The notes beneath the pieces are model-generated. The model did no database searches, was not told where the DNA came from, and saw only the letters and a program-made list of their open reading frames with translations. Positions 12,836-25,630 of a stretch of 64,000 nucleotides of DNA are shown one piece after another; within the stretch, counting starts at the first letter, position 1; every line of letters begins with the position of its first letter. The stretch is from Nitrincola sp. (GTDB lineage Bacteria > Pseudomonadota > Gammaproteobacteria > Pseudomonadales > Balneatricaceae): the NCBI GenBank assembly GCA_021208565.1, contig JAJOJN010000047.1, positions 31,603 through 95,602 on the forward strand, in the 5' to 3' direction. The position numbers were made by a program, and so were the translations under genes.

Positions 12836-13699
12836 GTGAAAAATAAACTTTTTATATTATTTCAACAGCTTGTTCCTCAACATCTACTCTCAAGATGGGT
12901 GGGCAAACTTGCTGATTGTGAAACGCCCTGGATCAAAAATCGATTTATCGGCTGGTTTCACCGTCAATACCAGATCAACATGAGTGAAGCGAAAGAGGAA
13001 AACCCTTTTGCATATGCCAGCTTTAACGCTTTTTTCACCCGTGAACTCAAGGCCGAAGCACGCCCTATTGATCAAGATCCAGACGTACTGGTATCTCCGG
13101 CTGACGGAGCGATCAGCCAGCTCGGCAAGATAGAGCAGGGCCGTATCTTTCAGGCCAAAGGTCGTAGTTACAGTCTGACCAACTTATTGGGGGGTGATCT
13201 CGATCGCGCGGCGCCTTTCATTAATGGGGAATTTGCAACAATTTACCTCTCACCCAGAGATTATCATCGTGTTCACATGCCCATCAGTGGCGTCTTGCGT
13301 GAGACGGTCTATATTCCCGGTGAACTCTGGTCAGTGAACCAAGTGACAGCAGAAGGCGTAGACCAGTTGTTTGCCCGAAATGAAAGACTTGTCGCCATCT
13401 TCGATACTGAAATTGGCCCAATGGCCATGGTTCTAGTCGGAGCCATGATTGTGGCGGGTATTGAAGTGGTTTGGGAAGGGCAAGTTGCTCCGCCTATGAA
13501 ACGCCCACAGGTACTCGGTAAACACTATAATGATCAATTGACCTTAGCCCGTGGCGAAGAGATGGGGCGCTTTAAACTGGGTTCAACGGTGATCCTGCTT
13601 TTCGGTGAACACGCGGTCAACTGGCATGAACAACTGAGTGCTAGCAGCCCTGTTCAATTAGGTCGCCCACTGGCATCGTTAAACACCCATTCTGTATAA
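12836..13699 (+). CDS. psd: Phosphatidylserine decarboxylase
   Basis: SYASFNAFFTRELK-like motif, SPADGAISQLGKIEQGRIFQAKGRSYSL, YLSPRDYHRVHMP, FKLGSTVILLF. Confidence 0.97.
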   Translation: MKNKLFILFQQLVPQHLLSRWVGKLADCETPWIKNRFIGWFHRQYQINMSEAKEENPFAYASFNAFFTRELKAEARPIDQDPDVLVSPADGAISQLGKIEQGRIFQAKGRSYSLTNLLGGDLDRAAPFINGEFATIYLSPRDYHRVHMPISGVLRETVYIPGELWSVNQVTAEGVDQLFARNERLVAIFDTEIGPMAMVLVGAMIVAGIEVVWEGQVAPPMKRPQVLGKHYNDQLTLARGEEMGRFKLGSTVILLFGEHAVNWHEQLSASSPVQLGRPLASLNTHSV

Positions 13700-13725
13700 C
13701 TTTTGTTGTAGCTTAGGATAGGAAA

Positions 13726-14770
13726 ATGAGTCAAGAAGTTTGGCAAGCGCTCGATATTCCACCCTATTTCAAGATGACTGAAGTAGACCTTTCAGGCCCT
13801 TATGCAGAGGAGTCTTCAGCTATAGGCTTTACCCCACTCATCCACCAACAGATTATTAAGGTGGAAGGAAAGGATGCGCTGAGCTTTCTGCAGGGTCAGT
13901 TGAGCTGTGATCTTCGAGACGTGGTCAAGGAAGGTAGCCGACTGGGTTCACATTGCAACATCAAAGGCCACATGATTTCGCTCTTTCGAGTGATGGCTTT
14001 TAATGATGAGTGCTTTTGGTTAAGAACACACCACTCATTGGCCGATAAAGCACTTGCACAATTGAAAAAATATATCATTTTCTCAAAAGCCAAGTGCGAT
14101 GCTAGCCGATGATCTTTATGGCTTGGGTATTCAAGGTGAGAAGGCAGTGAATTGTCTTGCTGAGATACTGGGTGTTGAATCTAAAGCGATACCCACCCAA
14201 GCGTCGCACAGTCTAACCGGGGACTCTTGGATACTCACCTGTGTTCGAAATGATCGTTTTGAGCTTTGGATCAAACCAAGCGAGCTAACGCCCATGTTGA
14301 ATAAACTCAACTCACAGGGAACATTAATCCCCTCAGAGCAGTGGATCTTGGCTGAGATACGCGACGGCATTGCTGATCTTCGTCCCGAAACCTCCGAGGC
14401 GTTTATTCCTCAGATGACCAATCTTCAGGTATTTGAAGGCATCAATTTCCGTAAAGGTTGCTATACCGGTCAAGAAATTATTACGCGATTGCAACATCGA
14501 GGCGTTCTCAAACGCCCTATGTATCGGATCAGTGCCAAACTCGCAGAGGCACCCCTACCCGGCAGCTTAATTCACTGTGATGATAAAGAGGGTGTTGGGC
14601 AGGTTGTGCTTGCGGCGAAGACAGAGATCTTAGATCACTATGAGATGCTTGCGGTGATTCTGAAAGAGCGCGCCGAACAAGGCGGCTTATGGCTTGGCAA
14701 TCATGAGCCGATCCAAGTATTAGATCTACCCTACACGCTGGATCCCAAGTTATTTGAGAGCAAACGTTAA
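13726..14770 (+). CDS. ygfZ: YgfZ/GcvT-domain folate-binding protein (one +1 frame break)
   Basis: KDALSFLQGQLSCDLRDV and the signature INFRKGCYTGQEIITRLQHRG; break about 14096-14099. Confidence 0.92.
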
Positions 14771-14777
14771 ACACTGA

Positions 14778-15464
14778 TCAGTCAGTTAAGGGCGCTAGTT
14801 GCCATTCAATGGGCGCCTTTCCTTGTTTCACTAACCAAGTGTTTGCCTGACTGAAATGTCGGCATCCCAAGAAGCCACGATGTGCCGACAAGGGTGATGG
14901 GTGAGGCGCTTTCAAGACCAGATGCTTGTCGGTATTGATACCTGCACCCTTCTTTTGCGCGTAACTGCCCCATAACATAAACACCACATGATCACATTGC
15001 TCATTCACCAGTTGCACGATGCGATCCGTAAACCCTTCCCAACCCTTACCCTGATGAGCATTGGCATTGCTTTGCTCTACGGTCAGAACAGCATTTAACA
15101 GCAACACACCCTGTTCAGCCCAGGCATCTAAAAAGCCATGATTCGGCTGAGTGATACCTAGATCACTGGATAGCTCTTTGTAGATATTTTGCAAGGAAGG
15201 TGGAATACGAACACCGGGCTTCACTGAGAAACATAAGCCATGCGCTTGACCCGGCTGATGATATGGGTCTTGTCCCAAAATCACGACCTTTACCTGATCA
15301 AGAGGTGTTGCCTCAAGCGCATGAAACCAATCCGCTGAGGGAGGAAAGATCACCTTATGTTGATCTTTCTCCTCTCTCAGGAATTGCTTTAGCGTTTGCA
15401 TGTAAGGTTTTTCGAACTCTGGATCGAGAAACGGCTTCCAACTGGGGGCGTTTTCTAGTGCCAT
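14778..15464 (-). CDS. ung: Uracil-DNA glycosylase
   Basis: [58 protein letters not shown]. Confidence 0.97.
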   Translation of the reverse strand: MALENAPSWKPFLDPEFEKPYMQTLKQFLREEKDQHKVIFPPSADWFHALEATPLDQVKVVILGQDPYHQPGQAHGLCFSVKPGVRIPPSLQNIYKELSSDLGITQPNHGFLDAWAEQGVLLLNAVLTVEQSNANAHQGKGWEGFTDRIVQLVNEQCDHVVFMLWGSYAQKKGAGINTDKHLVLKAPHPSPLSAHRGFLGCRHFSQANTWLVKQGKAPIEWQLAPLTD

Positions 15465-15491
15465 AATCAAAAAACCTCGGCCTTGAACGTC

Positions 15492-17000
15492 TTATGACTG
15501 ACTACGAGGGCGCATCGCCGGGAAAAGGATAACATCACGAATCGATGGCGAATCAGTGAATAACATCACCAAACGATCGATACCGATACCTTCACCCGCA
15601 GTTGGTGGCAAACCATATTCCAGTGCGTTGATGTAATCGGCATCATAATGCATCGCTTCATCATCACCGGCATCTTTCTCTTCAACCTGAGCACGGAAAC
15701 GCTCTGCTTGATCTTCCGGATCGTTCAACTCGGAAAAACCGTTGGCCAGTTCACGCCCACCCACGAAGAACTCAAAGCGATCTGTTACATGTGGATTAGT
15801 GTCATTCAATCGCGCCAAAGGACTGACTTCGGTTGGATACTCGGTGATAAAGGTTGGCTGATCTAGGTGATGCTCAACCGTTTTATCAAAGATCTCCATT
15901 TGCACACGACCTAAGCCCCAGTTATCTTTCACATCGATATGCAAACGCTCAGCTATTTGACGTGCAGCATGCTCATCCGCCAGCGCTTCCGGTTTGATAT
16001 CAGGATTGTAATGAAGAATAGAATCAAACACGCTGATACGACGGAAAGGTTGGCTTAAGTCATACTCAAACGTTTCCAGCACCTCGCCCTCTTCATTACG
16101 AACAGTATTCACGATGGTTGTAGTACCCAGAATATCTTTCGCCAAGGTGCGCAACATATCTTCAGTCAAATCCATCAAGTCATGGTAATCGGCATAAGCC
16201 TGATAGAACTCAATCATGGTGAACTCTGGATTATGACGCGTCGATAAACCTTCGTTACGGAAGTTACGGTTGATCTCGAACACGCGCTCAAAACCGCCGA
16301 CCACTAAACGCTTCAAATAGAGCTCTGGTGCAATACGCAGATACATATCCAGATCGAGTGCATTATGATGGGTCACAAAGGGACGTGCCGTGGCACCACC
16401 GGGGATACCATGCAACATCGGTGTTTCCGCTTCAATAAAACGACGTGCCGATAGGTACTGACGGATACCCGACACGATTTTTGAGCGCACTTCGAATACA
16501 CGACGAGACGTTTCATTGGTGATCAAATCAACATAGCGCTGACGGTAACGCATCTCCGTGTCCTGCAAGCCTTTGTGCTTTTCAGGTAATGGACGCAGAT
16601 TTTTAGTCAGTAATTCAAACTCCGCCATATCGACATAGAGATCACCCTTACCGGATTTGTGCAACACACCACGAACACCGATGATATCACCCAAATCTAG
16701 AGATTTAGCGAAGGCTCTTGCTTCTTTGTTGACGTATAACTGTATACGACCACTCATGTCTTGAAGCACCATGAAAGCACCCCGATTGAGCATGACACGT
16801 CCGGCCACACTCACCTGATTGCACTCTGCTTCTAACTCTTCTTTGGTTTTGTCTGCATGTGCCGACTGAATATCTGCCGCATAGCTATCACGACGAAAGG
16901 TGTTGGGAAACGCTTTACCTTCATCGCGCCATTGGCGAAGTTTTTCTCGACGCTCGGCAATAAGGCGGTTTTCATCTTGGGGTTGATTCACTTCTGACAT
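15492..17000 (-). CDS. lysS: Lysyl-tRNA synthetase
   Basis: Class II aa[94 protein letters not shown]. Confidence 0.98.
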   Translation of the reverse strand: MSEVNQPQDENRLIAERREKLRQWRDEGKAFPNTFRRDSYAADIQSAHADKTKEELEAECNQVSVAGRVMLNRGAFMVLQDMSGRIQLYVNKEARAFAKSLDLGDIIGVRGVLHKSGKGDLYVDMAEFELLTKNLRPLPEKHKGLQDTEMRYRQRYVDLITNETSRRVFEVRSKIVSGIRQYLSARRFIEAETPMLHGIPGGATARPFVTHHNALDLDMYLRIAPELYLKRLVVGGFERVFEINRNFRNEGLSTRHNPEFTMIEFYQAYADYHDLMDLTEDMLRTLAKDILGTTTIVNTVRNEEGEVLETFEYDLSQPFRRISVFDSILHYNPDIKPEALADEHAARQIAERLHIDVKDNWGLGRVQMEIFDKTVEHHLDQPTFITEYPTEVSPLARLNDTNPHVTDRFEFFVGGRELANGFSELNDPEDQAERFRAQVEEKDAGDDEAMHYDADYINALEYGLPPTAGEGIGIDRLVMLFTDSPSIRDVILFPAMRPRSQS

Positions 17001-17035
17001 GAAGTTGTTTCCTAAATTTGTCGGTTGTCGATTAA

Positions 17036-18130
17036 TTAGAGGCCGGCTTTCAAGCTAGCGACGATAAACTGATCTAATTCACCGTCAAGTACACGATCAC
17101 AGTTGGATGTTTGCACACCCGTGCGCAGATCTTTGATGCGCTGATCATCGAGTACGTATGAACGTATTTGACTACCCCAGCCGATGTCCGCCTTGGAGTC
17201 TTCGAGTTCTTGCGCAGCGGCATTACGCTTGAGCATTTCCATCTCGTAGAGTTTGGAGCGTAACTGTTTCATACACACGTCACGGTTTTGATGCTGGGAG
17301 CGCGCTGATTGACTTTGCACCACGATACCTGAGGGTTCGTGGGTGATACGCACAGCAGATTCGGTACGGTTAACGTGCTGACCACCCGCGCCCGAGGCTC
17401 GATAGACATCGACACGCAAATCAGCCGGATTGATCTCGATTTCTATATTGTCGTCGATCTCAGGAGAAACGAATACGGAGGCGAAAGAGGTATGACGACG
17501 ACCACCGGAATCGAAAGGCGATTTACGCACTAAACGATGCACGCCGGTTTCGGTGCGTAACCAACCAAAAGCATACTCACCTTCAAAGCGAATAGTCGCA
17601 CTTTTAATACCCGCCACGTCACCGTCAGAGACTTCGATCAATTCGGTTTTAAAGCCCTTATCCTCGCCCCAACGCAGATACATACGCAGCATCATATTGG
17701 CCCAGTCTTGCGCTTCTGTACCACCGGAACCGGATTGGATATCCAAGAAGGCATTGTTCGCATCGGCCTCACCGGAGAACATGCGACGGAACTCTAAATC
17801 CTCCAGTCGCTTCCTTAAAGTCTCTAACTCTTTAACCACTTCCGCGACTGTATCTTCGTCGTCTTCTTCAACGGCCAAGTCTAAAAGCTCACGGGCATCG
17901 ACGACACCCGATGTTAAATCTTCTAAGGTGGTGACTGTATTGCTTAAACTGGTGCGCTCTCGACCAAGCTGCTGGGCATTTTCCGGATTATTCCAGACAT
18001 CAGGGTTTTCAAGCTCGCGCTCTACCTCTTCCAAACGCTCACGTTTGCCGTCGTAATCCATGTAACGCTTAAGCGTAGCGGTACGCTCAGCATAATCTTT
18101 AAGGCTGTTAAGTATTGGATTAATTTCCAT
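17036..18130 (-). CDS. prfB: Peptide chain release factor 2, single open frame
   Basis: [36 protein letters not shown]...[16 protein letters not shown]...[21 protein letters not shown]-type tripeptide ([15 protein letters not shown]). Confidence 0.97.
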   Translation of the reverse strand: MEINPILNSLKDYAERTATLKRYMDYDGKRERLEEVERELENPDVWNNPENAQQLGRERTSLSNTVTTLEDLTSGVVDARELLDLAVEEDDEDTVAEVVKELETLRKRLEDLEFRRMFSGEADANNAFLDIQSGSGGTEAQDWANMMLRMYLRWGEDKGFKTELIEVSDGDVAGIKSATIRFEGEYAFGWLRTETGVHRLVRKSPFDSGGRRHTSFASVFVSPEIDDNIEIEINPADLRVDVYRASGAGGQHVNRTESAVRITHEPSGIVVQSQSARSQHQNRDVCMKQLRSKLYEMEMLKRNAAAQELEDSKADIGWGSQIRSYVLDDQRIKDLRTGVQTSNCDRVLDGELDQFIVASLKAGL

Positions 18131-18284
18131 GTTAGAACTTAAAACTCCGGCTGTGGAAAAGGCTGTCAAAAAAGGAGCACTATTCTAACCGATTAGCGAA
18201 TGGGATTGAATGTTCTGTGCAGAGATTAAACAACTGAAGCTGCATCTGCAGCTTCAGTATGGGGATGAAGCGAACTCGAACTGC

Positions 18285-18719
18285 TTAGTTGCGGAAATTA
18301 TCGTGGCAAGTACGACAGGTTTGTCCCATTTGGCCGACTGCTGGACGCAGTGCTTGAAGTGAACCTTCTTCAGCCGCTGCAACCATGGCACCACTCACCT
18401 CTTGAAATCTTTCCATACCACCAGAGAACTGATCCCAGTTAGCCCAAATTTCCGGCTTAGCATCACCACCCTGAGTGCCTTCACCAAAACCCTCTTTAGC
18501 CATAAAACTCATTGCGTGAACTTGACGCGCGTGATGAAGTGCAGCATCAGCATTAAATTCAGCATCACCACGAGCCATCGCGCCTAGTGAATCCATGTGC
18601 CATTTGACAACTTTAAAAACTGACTGACGATACTCGATCGAAGCATCTGCATCAGCTACAGCAACACCAGCTCCAAACAACAGTGAAGCCGTTAAGCAGG
18701 TAAGTGCAAGTTTCTTCAT
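18285..18719 (-). CDS. Class II c-type cytochrome (cytochrome c'-like)
   Basis: Signal peptide MKKLALTCLTASLLFGAGVAVA; C-terminal CRTCHDNFRN haem motif. Confidence 0.9.
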   Translation of the reverse strand: MKKLALTCLTASLLFGAGVAVADADASIEYRQSVFKVVKWHMDSLGAMARGDAEFNADAALHHARQVHAMSFMAKEGFGEGTQGGDAKPEIWANWDQFSGGMERFQEVSGAMVAAAEEGSLQALRPAVGQMGQTCRTCHDNFRN

Positions 18720-18793
18720 GGTTCTGTCCTTATTTCTTATTAACAGGTTACACTCAAAAAATATCAGTGCTCACTAATTTAAACATTCTTAGT

Positions 18794-19321
18794 CTACGCA
18801 GCTTTAAACGCATTGCAAACATCTTTTAGCCACTTTTCAAGCCTTTCGTCAGTAAGGCCTGCCTGTCCGTCTTCATCTAAAGCAAGACCGACAAAGTATC
18901 GACCATCATCAGTTAGCGCTTTAGAGGCTTCAAAGTCATACCCTTCAATTGGCCAGTAGCCAACCAAGATAGCACCTTGAGACTTCAGCTGATCATGTAG
19001 CTGACCCATGGCATCCTGAAACCATTCACCATAACCTATCTGATCACCTAAACCGAACAACGCCACTTTAACACCGCTAAATGAATGTTCGATTAATTCG
19101 TCCCAATGAGCTAACCAGTCTTCTTGCAACTCACCAAAGTCCCAAGTAGGTATTCCCATGATCATGTGGGTATATTGCTTGAGCGCCACAAAACCCTCTT
19201 TGGAAATATCATGACCACGAGCAGCACCGCCTAATAAAGCTTCTATCTTCTCAGCAATCTGCTCGGTATTGCCCGTCGTGCTAGCGTAAAAAACACCTAT
19301 CTGAATGTCAGACTCCACCAT
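18794..19321 (-). CDS. Flavodoxin
   Basis: IGVFYASTTGNTEQIAEKI, IMGIPTWDFGELQEDW, LFGLGDQIGYGEWFQDAMG. Confidence 0.93.
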   Translation of the reverse strand: MVESDIQIGVFYASTTGNTEQIAEKIEALLGGAARGHDISKEGFVALKQYTHMIMGIPTWDFGELQEDWLAHWDELIEHSFSGVKVALFGLGDQIGYGEWFQDAMGQLHDQLKSQGAILVGYWPIEGYDFEASKALTDDGRYFVGLALDEDGQAGLTDERLEKWLKDVCNAFKAA

Positions 19322-19326
19322 ACTGA

Positions 19327-19653
19327 TTATTTTCCAGTGGCTTTATCGATCGATTCTTTGGCAAGCTTTTCAATGGCCAAGCGCGCATCGTTAAGCGATT
19401 TCATATTTTGCTCGTTAGCGGAGCGCAGGGTTTTCTCTAACTCTTTAGCATAGGCTTGCTGTAACTCCATCAGATCGACGGGCGTTTTACACTGCTGCAG
19501 CTGTTTTGTTTGCTGCATGGTTGCTTCTAAGCACGCTTTTGTGCAATCCATTTGGTGACGCGTCAAATCTTCAAGCATACGTGTTTGAATATTGACGAAG
19601 TCTTTAAAAGGCTCCATTGAATCGGTCATCTGTTTGGTCATATCCTGAAACAT
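19327..19653 (-). CDS. Phasin-like / PHA granule-associated family protein
   Basis: MFQDMTKQMTDSMEPFKDFVNIQTRMLEDLTRHQMDCTKACLEATMQQTKQLQQ: short amphipathic helical protein of phasin type. Confidence 0.6.
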   Translation of the reverse strand: MFQDMTKQMTDSMEPFKDFVNIQTRMLEDLTRHQMDCTKACLEATMQQTKQLQQCKTPVDLMELQQAYAKELEKTLRSANEQNMKSLNDARLAIEKLAKESIDKATGK

Positions 19654-19946
19654 ATCATTCTCCTCACACTTCTTCAGCTGGGCTTTCCACATTATTTCTA
19701 AGTGTAACGTCATTATTCTTTTTTTTCATGTTAACTGTGATACAAATCAGCTCTAGTTAATCTTCAACCACGTAAAGTTGTACAGTGCTGTGAAGCCTTT
19801 TTTTTGGTACTATTCAACTTAACTAATAAAAACTTTTTTCTCTGCACGTTTTCGTCAGAGCTTTGCTGCTTCAAAGGCAGTTGATCACTCCCTTGGGAGG
19901 GTTTAACTCAGGTCAAAACCCAGATATGAACAGAAGGTTAGTTTGA

Positions 19947-20744
19947 ATGAAAAAATCAACATTCCTAGCAACAGCAGGACTCATCCTGACTTTGCAAATG
20001 GGAGCGGTTTCTGCAAATACGTTGCAGGACGCAAGAAGTGCAATTGAATCACAAAATTATACCGCTGCACTTGAGCAGCTCCGCCCACTTGCGAGGGAAG
20101 GAAACCTGGACGCTAGCAATCTTCTTGGTCAGATGTACGAGCAAGGTTTGGGTGTTGAAAAAGATGAAGAGGAAGCCGCTCGACTCTACCGCCTAGGCGC
20201 CAACCAAGGCCACTTAGACAGCGTCACCAGCTTGCGTGCACTTCAGAACAAAGCCTTTGCTCAGGAGTTTAGTCGTTTAATGCCGATTGCTAAAGCAGGC
20301 AATGCAGAAGCACAAAACCGTATTGGCGAAATGCTGGAGTTCGGACAAGGTGTTGAGCGAGACGTCGAAGCCGCTTACCAGTGGTTTCAACGCGCTGCTG
20401 AACAAGGTGAAGTTTCTGCCTGGCACAATCTAGGCCGAAGCTACAACTTTGGATCAGGTGTTGAGCAAAGCTATGCCACAGCTGAAGAGTGGTATCGCAA
20501 AGCGGCTGAACGCGGCTATACCAAGTCGCTCTTTTTCTTGGGCACACTCTATGCGACTGACCACGGTCAAGATGATAGCCACAATAGTGACATCATCGCT
20601 TACGCTTGGTTAAAGAACGCTGCAGAACTGGGTGATCAAACAGCACGTCCTATTGCGGATAGACTGTTACTAAAGTTAACCGCGGAAGAGGTTGAAACAG
20701 CCAAGCAGTTAGCCGAACGCTACAAAGAACGTTACGTGCAATAA
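19947..20744 (+). CDS. Sel1-repeat (tetratricopeptide-like) secreted protein
   Basis: Signal peptide; repeats NLLGQMYEQGLGVEKDEEEAARLYRLGANQG, NRIGEMLEFGQGVERDVEAAYQWFQRAAEQG, HNLGRSYNFGSGVEQSYATAEEWYRKAAERG. Confidence 0.9.
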   Translation: MKKSTFLATAGLILTLQMGAVSANTLQDARSAIESQNYTAALEQLRPLAREGNLDASNLLGQMYEQGLGVEKDEEEAARLYRLGANQGHLDSVTSLRALQNKAFAQEFSRLMPIAKAGNAEAQNRIGEMLEFGQGVERDVEAAYQWFQRAAEQGEVSAWHNLGRSYNFGSGVEQSYATAEEWYRKAAERGYTKSLFFLGTLYATDHGQDDSHNSDIIAYAWLKNAAELGDQTARPIADRLLLKLTAEEVETAKQLAERYKERYVQ

Positions 20745-20831
20745 TCGTAATCCGTACACCTCTCAATTGATCCTTGAGAGGTGTCATTCCTACAATCCTC
20801 TCTTCGATAACTTATCCTTAGGTAATCTCAG

Positions 20832-21287
20832 ATGAAGCGTGCTTTTCGTGATGACTATCCTGACACCCGACCGGCCTCTTTGGGCAAACGCGTGCTAGCA
20901 ATGTTTTATGATTTTATGTTGATTGTAGCCATATGGATGATTACCGGGTTTGCTGCAGTAGCACTCAATGATGGAGAAGCTGTCGAGGGTCCATTATTCA
21001 AAACGGCTCTATTTGTCATCACTTTTTTGTTTTTTGGTTTCTTCTGGACACGAAACGGACAAACACTTGGCATGCAAGCCTGGCGGATACGCGTGCAAAC
21101 TTTAGATGGCTACCGATTAAGTTGGAGCCGTTCTCTGTTACGTTTTATGCTCTCCATCCTCTCTTGGATTCCACTAGGGCTTGGCTATATCTGGGTATTA
21201 TTCAGTGATGAAAAGCTGGCTTGGCACGATAAGTTCTCAGAATCGTGTGTGGTACAACTGCCTAAAGTAAAGCGGGTGGATGACTAA
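20832..21287 (+). CDS. RDD family membrane protein
   Basis: ASLGKRVLAMFYDFMLIVAIWMITG...RNGQTLGMQAWRIRV...DEKLAWHDKFSESCVV. Confidence 0.88.
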   Translation: MKRAFRDDYPDTRPASLGKRVLAMFYDFMLIVAIWMITGFAAVALNDGEAVEGPLFKTALFVITFLFFGFFWTRNGQTLGMQAWRIRVQTLDGYRLSWSRSLLRFMLSILSWIPLGLGYIWVLFSDEKLAWHDKFSESCVVQLPKVKRVDD

Positions 21288-22342
21288 CCCGCTTTCTTGA
21301 GAAGGTAAACACCACCTAGCGCGCAGATAAGAATTGGAACTAGAGTTGCCAGCAGAGGGGGGAAGCCGTAGACACTACTGGCTGGCCCTAACAGATCTTG
21401 GGCAAACTTAAAAACAAGACCCAGAATAACGCCGGTCACGATTCTTTGTCCGATAGGTACACTACGTAGTGGACCAAACACAAAAGAGATCCCCACCAAC
21501 ACTAACGCCGCTATCGACAAGGGCTGCAACAGCTTTGCCCAAAAAGCCTGCAAATACACATCAGCACTGACACCTTGCTGTTGCAGGTAAGTTGCATAGT
21601 CCCATAAACCCGTTATAGACAGATCAACAGGTTCAACAACCACAATCGAAAGTAACTCCGGGGTTAATCCACTTTGCCAACGCTCTTCGCTACGCTGTTC
21701 AGTTTCCGTATGTTCATCGAAAATACGCGTTTCTGTAACCCTCTGAAGAACCCAAGCACCGTCTTGGTATTCACCAACTCTTGCAAAACTGCTTCGACGT
21801 AGTTGTAAATCATCACTGAATTCGTAACGAGTCACCCCATGAATTTTTTCACCGCTCTCCACGGCGTTAATAAAGATGAAGGTATTACCTTCCTTATGCC
21901 ATACTCCGCTGACAGAGTAAGTTCCCCCACCAGCCATCGCCACGGCTCGAACACTTTGCGCTCTTTGTTCAGTCACTGGAGCAATAAACTGGCCAAGCAC
22001 TAAACCAAACACAGCCATTAACATGACTGGCTTAAAAACAATAAACAGAATGCGAGCAGTAGAAACCCCAGCAGCACGCATCACAGTCAGCTCACTCTGT
22101 GATGCCATCATACCTAAGCCGATCATCACTCCAACTAAGGTACCTAAGGCAATATATTCGTATAAACGACGAGGCATGGTCCAAGTCACATAATGAACCG
22201 CTCCCGATAAAGTGTAGTGATCATTCAGGTTGCTCATCTGATCAAGAAACGCGATCAAAACATCCAACCCCAGAATGACCAGCAACACCACTAATACAGA
22301 CTGTAAGACCTGTCGGAATATATATCGCTCTAGAACGGTCAT
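21284..22342 (-). CDS. lptG: LPS export permease LptG
   Basis: MTVLERYIFRQVLQSVLVVLLVI...MASQSELTVMRAAGVSTARI; C-terminal TM cluster. Confidence 0.93.
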   Translation of the reverse strand: MTVLERYIFRQVLQSVLVVLLVILGLDVLIAFLDQMSNLNDHYTLSGAVHYVTWTMPRRLYEYIALGTLVGVMIGLGMMASQSELTVMRAAGVSTARILFIVFKPVMLMAVFGLVLGQFIAPVTEQRAQSVRAVAMAGGGTYSVSGVWHKEGNTFIFINAVESGEKIHGVTRYEFSDDLQLRRSSFARVGEYQDGAWVLQRVTETRIFDEHTETEQRSEERWQSGLTPELLSIVVVEPVDLSITGLWDYATYLQQQGVSADVYLQAFWAKLLQPLSIAALVLVGISFVFGPLRSVPIGQRIVTGVILGLVFKFAQDLLGPASSVYGFPPLLATLVPILICALGGVYLLKKAG

Positions 22343-23446
22343 GCGACTGCCTTACTAAACAGATGGCGCCAGCGCGAGAGTAAATACCCAAAGCCACGGC
22401 GCCAATAAGGGCTAAGATATATGAGATTCAGTGCAACTCCGACAAACAAGAGGTGCACACCCCATAACAGAAACGGAGAGTCTCCGGATTCTACATTTGA
22501 CCTTGCTGTTGTTAAAAAGGCCATATAAACCAGGTAAAGCAATATCGACGGGATCAATTTAGCAAAACGACCTTGTCTTGGGTTGGTATAACTCAAGGGC
22601 ACCGCCAGCAACGCCACCACTAGGGCTAACACAGGCAATGATATTCGCCAATGAAGTGCCGCTCTATCTCTTACGTTAGAAGATGCTAATAGCATCGCTG
22701 TAGGTTTAGCATCAACTTCTCGAATCTCCGCAGCCAACTCAGGCTCATCAAGTTGCACACCATATTCGGAGTAACGAATACGTGTCACTTCCGCCTCCCC
22801 TGGACGACCATCGTATCGATAACCGTTCAATAACACGAGGAAGCGCTGCTGTGCTTCAGGGAATAAACGACGCTCCGCCGCTTGCGCGATTAAGATATTG
22901 GGTCGTCCATCTTCACCTCTTCGGGAAAGAAAAACCTGCTTAAGTTGATCACCATCAACCGCCTCAGCATAGGTCACTTGACCCGATGACTGGGACAAAA
23001 AAACGCCCCGGTGTCACTAGCTCCAGCTCACTTCGAGCATCTTGTGCAGCTAACAACTGCTCTGCTTTTTGCAGACCTAGAGGGGTTAACCAAACACTAA
23101 GAATAAACACTAAAACAGCAACAACTGCGGTAGGACCATAAGCATAGGCTAAAAGACGATGATCACTAAAGCCTGTTGCTCTGAGGACAGCCATTTCACT
23201 GTCTAGGCACAAGCGTCCATAAGCCAGCAATATACCCAAGAACAAACCTAACGGAAGGAGTAATTCTAGGAAACCGGGCATGCGGAAAAGTAACACAAGC
23301 AACACAGCACCCGCCTCTAACTTTCCGGCTGCCGCATCGGACAAATACTTTATCAGTCGCGCACTGGTAATGATTAACATCAGTACCGCAGTGACTGCCA
23401 AGGTGCTTATAAGCACTTCACGAGTAATATAACGAAATATAATCAA
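22339..23446 (-). CDS. lptF: LPS export permease LptF (one +1 frame break)
   Basis: MIIFRYITREVLISTLAVTAVLMLI...LCLDSEMAVLRATGFSDHRL; halves join if A7 at 22997-23003 is A6. Confidence 0.92.
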
Positions 23447-23543
23447 CGCAGAATCCTAGTCACCAACATGGTTTCGAAGGATGAAAATAGTTTATAGTGT
23501 CATTATTACCTAATCGCTATTGAATGTCTTCTTTGGAGTGATC

Positions 23544-25066
<1,523 letters not shown>

Positions 25067-25067
<1 letters not shown>

Positions 25068-25506
25068 TGTCACGACGAGCAGACTTTTACCTTCTGCCCC
25101 AAGCAGATGATGACAGTCGATTGCGTTTTATGTGCAGGGTCTGTGACAAGGCCCTGCAACATAAACGCAAGGTTTTCATCTACGCCGAGGATATGGCTCA
25201 AGCTGAATATCTCGACCGTTTGCTTTGGAGTTTTCCTGAAGATGGCTTTCTACCCCATCATCTCGTGGGTAGCGAACCCAGTGCACCGATCAGTATCGGA
25301 ATAGGTACTCAGCGACCTACCCATCGTGATCTCTTTTTTTAATGCCGCTAGCCAATTACCTGAGTTCGCTTTTGAGTTTGAACGTATTGCCGAAGTCGTT
25401 ATTCAAAGCACCCGAATCACTCGCGATATCACGACAAAATTTTGTTCGATGTCGTGAGCAGGGTTACGACATGCACTGGAGCGATATGCGTCAAGGTTCG
25501 CAGTGA
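25067..25506 (+). CDS. holC: DNA polymerase III chi subunit HolC (two frame breaks)
   Basis: MSRRADFYLLPQADDDSRLRFMCRVCDKALQHKRKVFIYAEDMAQAEYLDRLLWSFPEDGFLPHHL, sits between pepA and valS; break at T7 25334-25340. Confidence 0.88.
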
Positions 25507-25630
25507 ACTAATCGCTGACAAACCTACACCCTCCCGACTACAACCGTTATAATATTGGGTTTTCTGGACACCTTGTCAAAGGCAAGGTGGATTAACTACC
25601 AGTCCCGATTCTAATTTGACCGAGAAAAGC

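Noticed and set aside
19735-19755. TGTGATACAAATCAGCT upstream of the phasin gene as a CRP or FNR site
   Set aside because: Two mismatches in the FNR reading and a weak right half for CRP; not strong enough without a PWM score.
20755-20790. CACCTCTCAA...TTGAGAGGTG hairpin after the Sel1 gene as a terminator
   Set aside because: Good stem but no U-tract; may be a Rho-type or mRNA-stability hairpin, not called.
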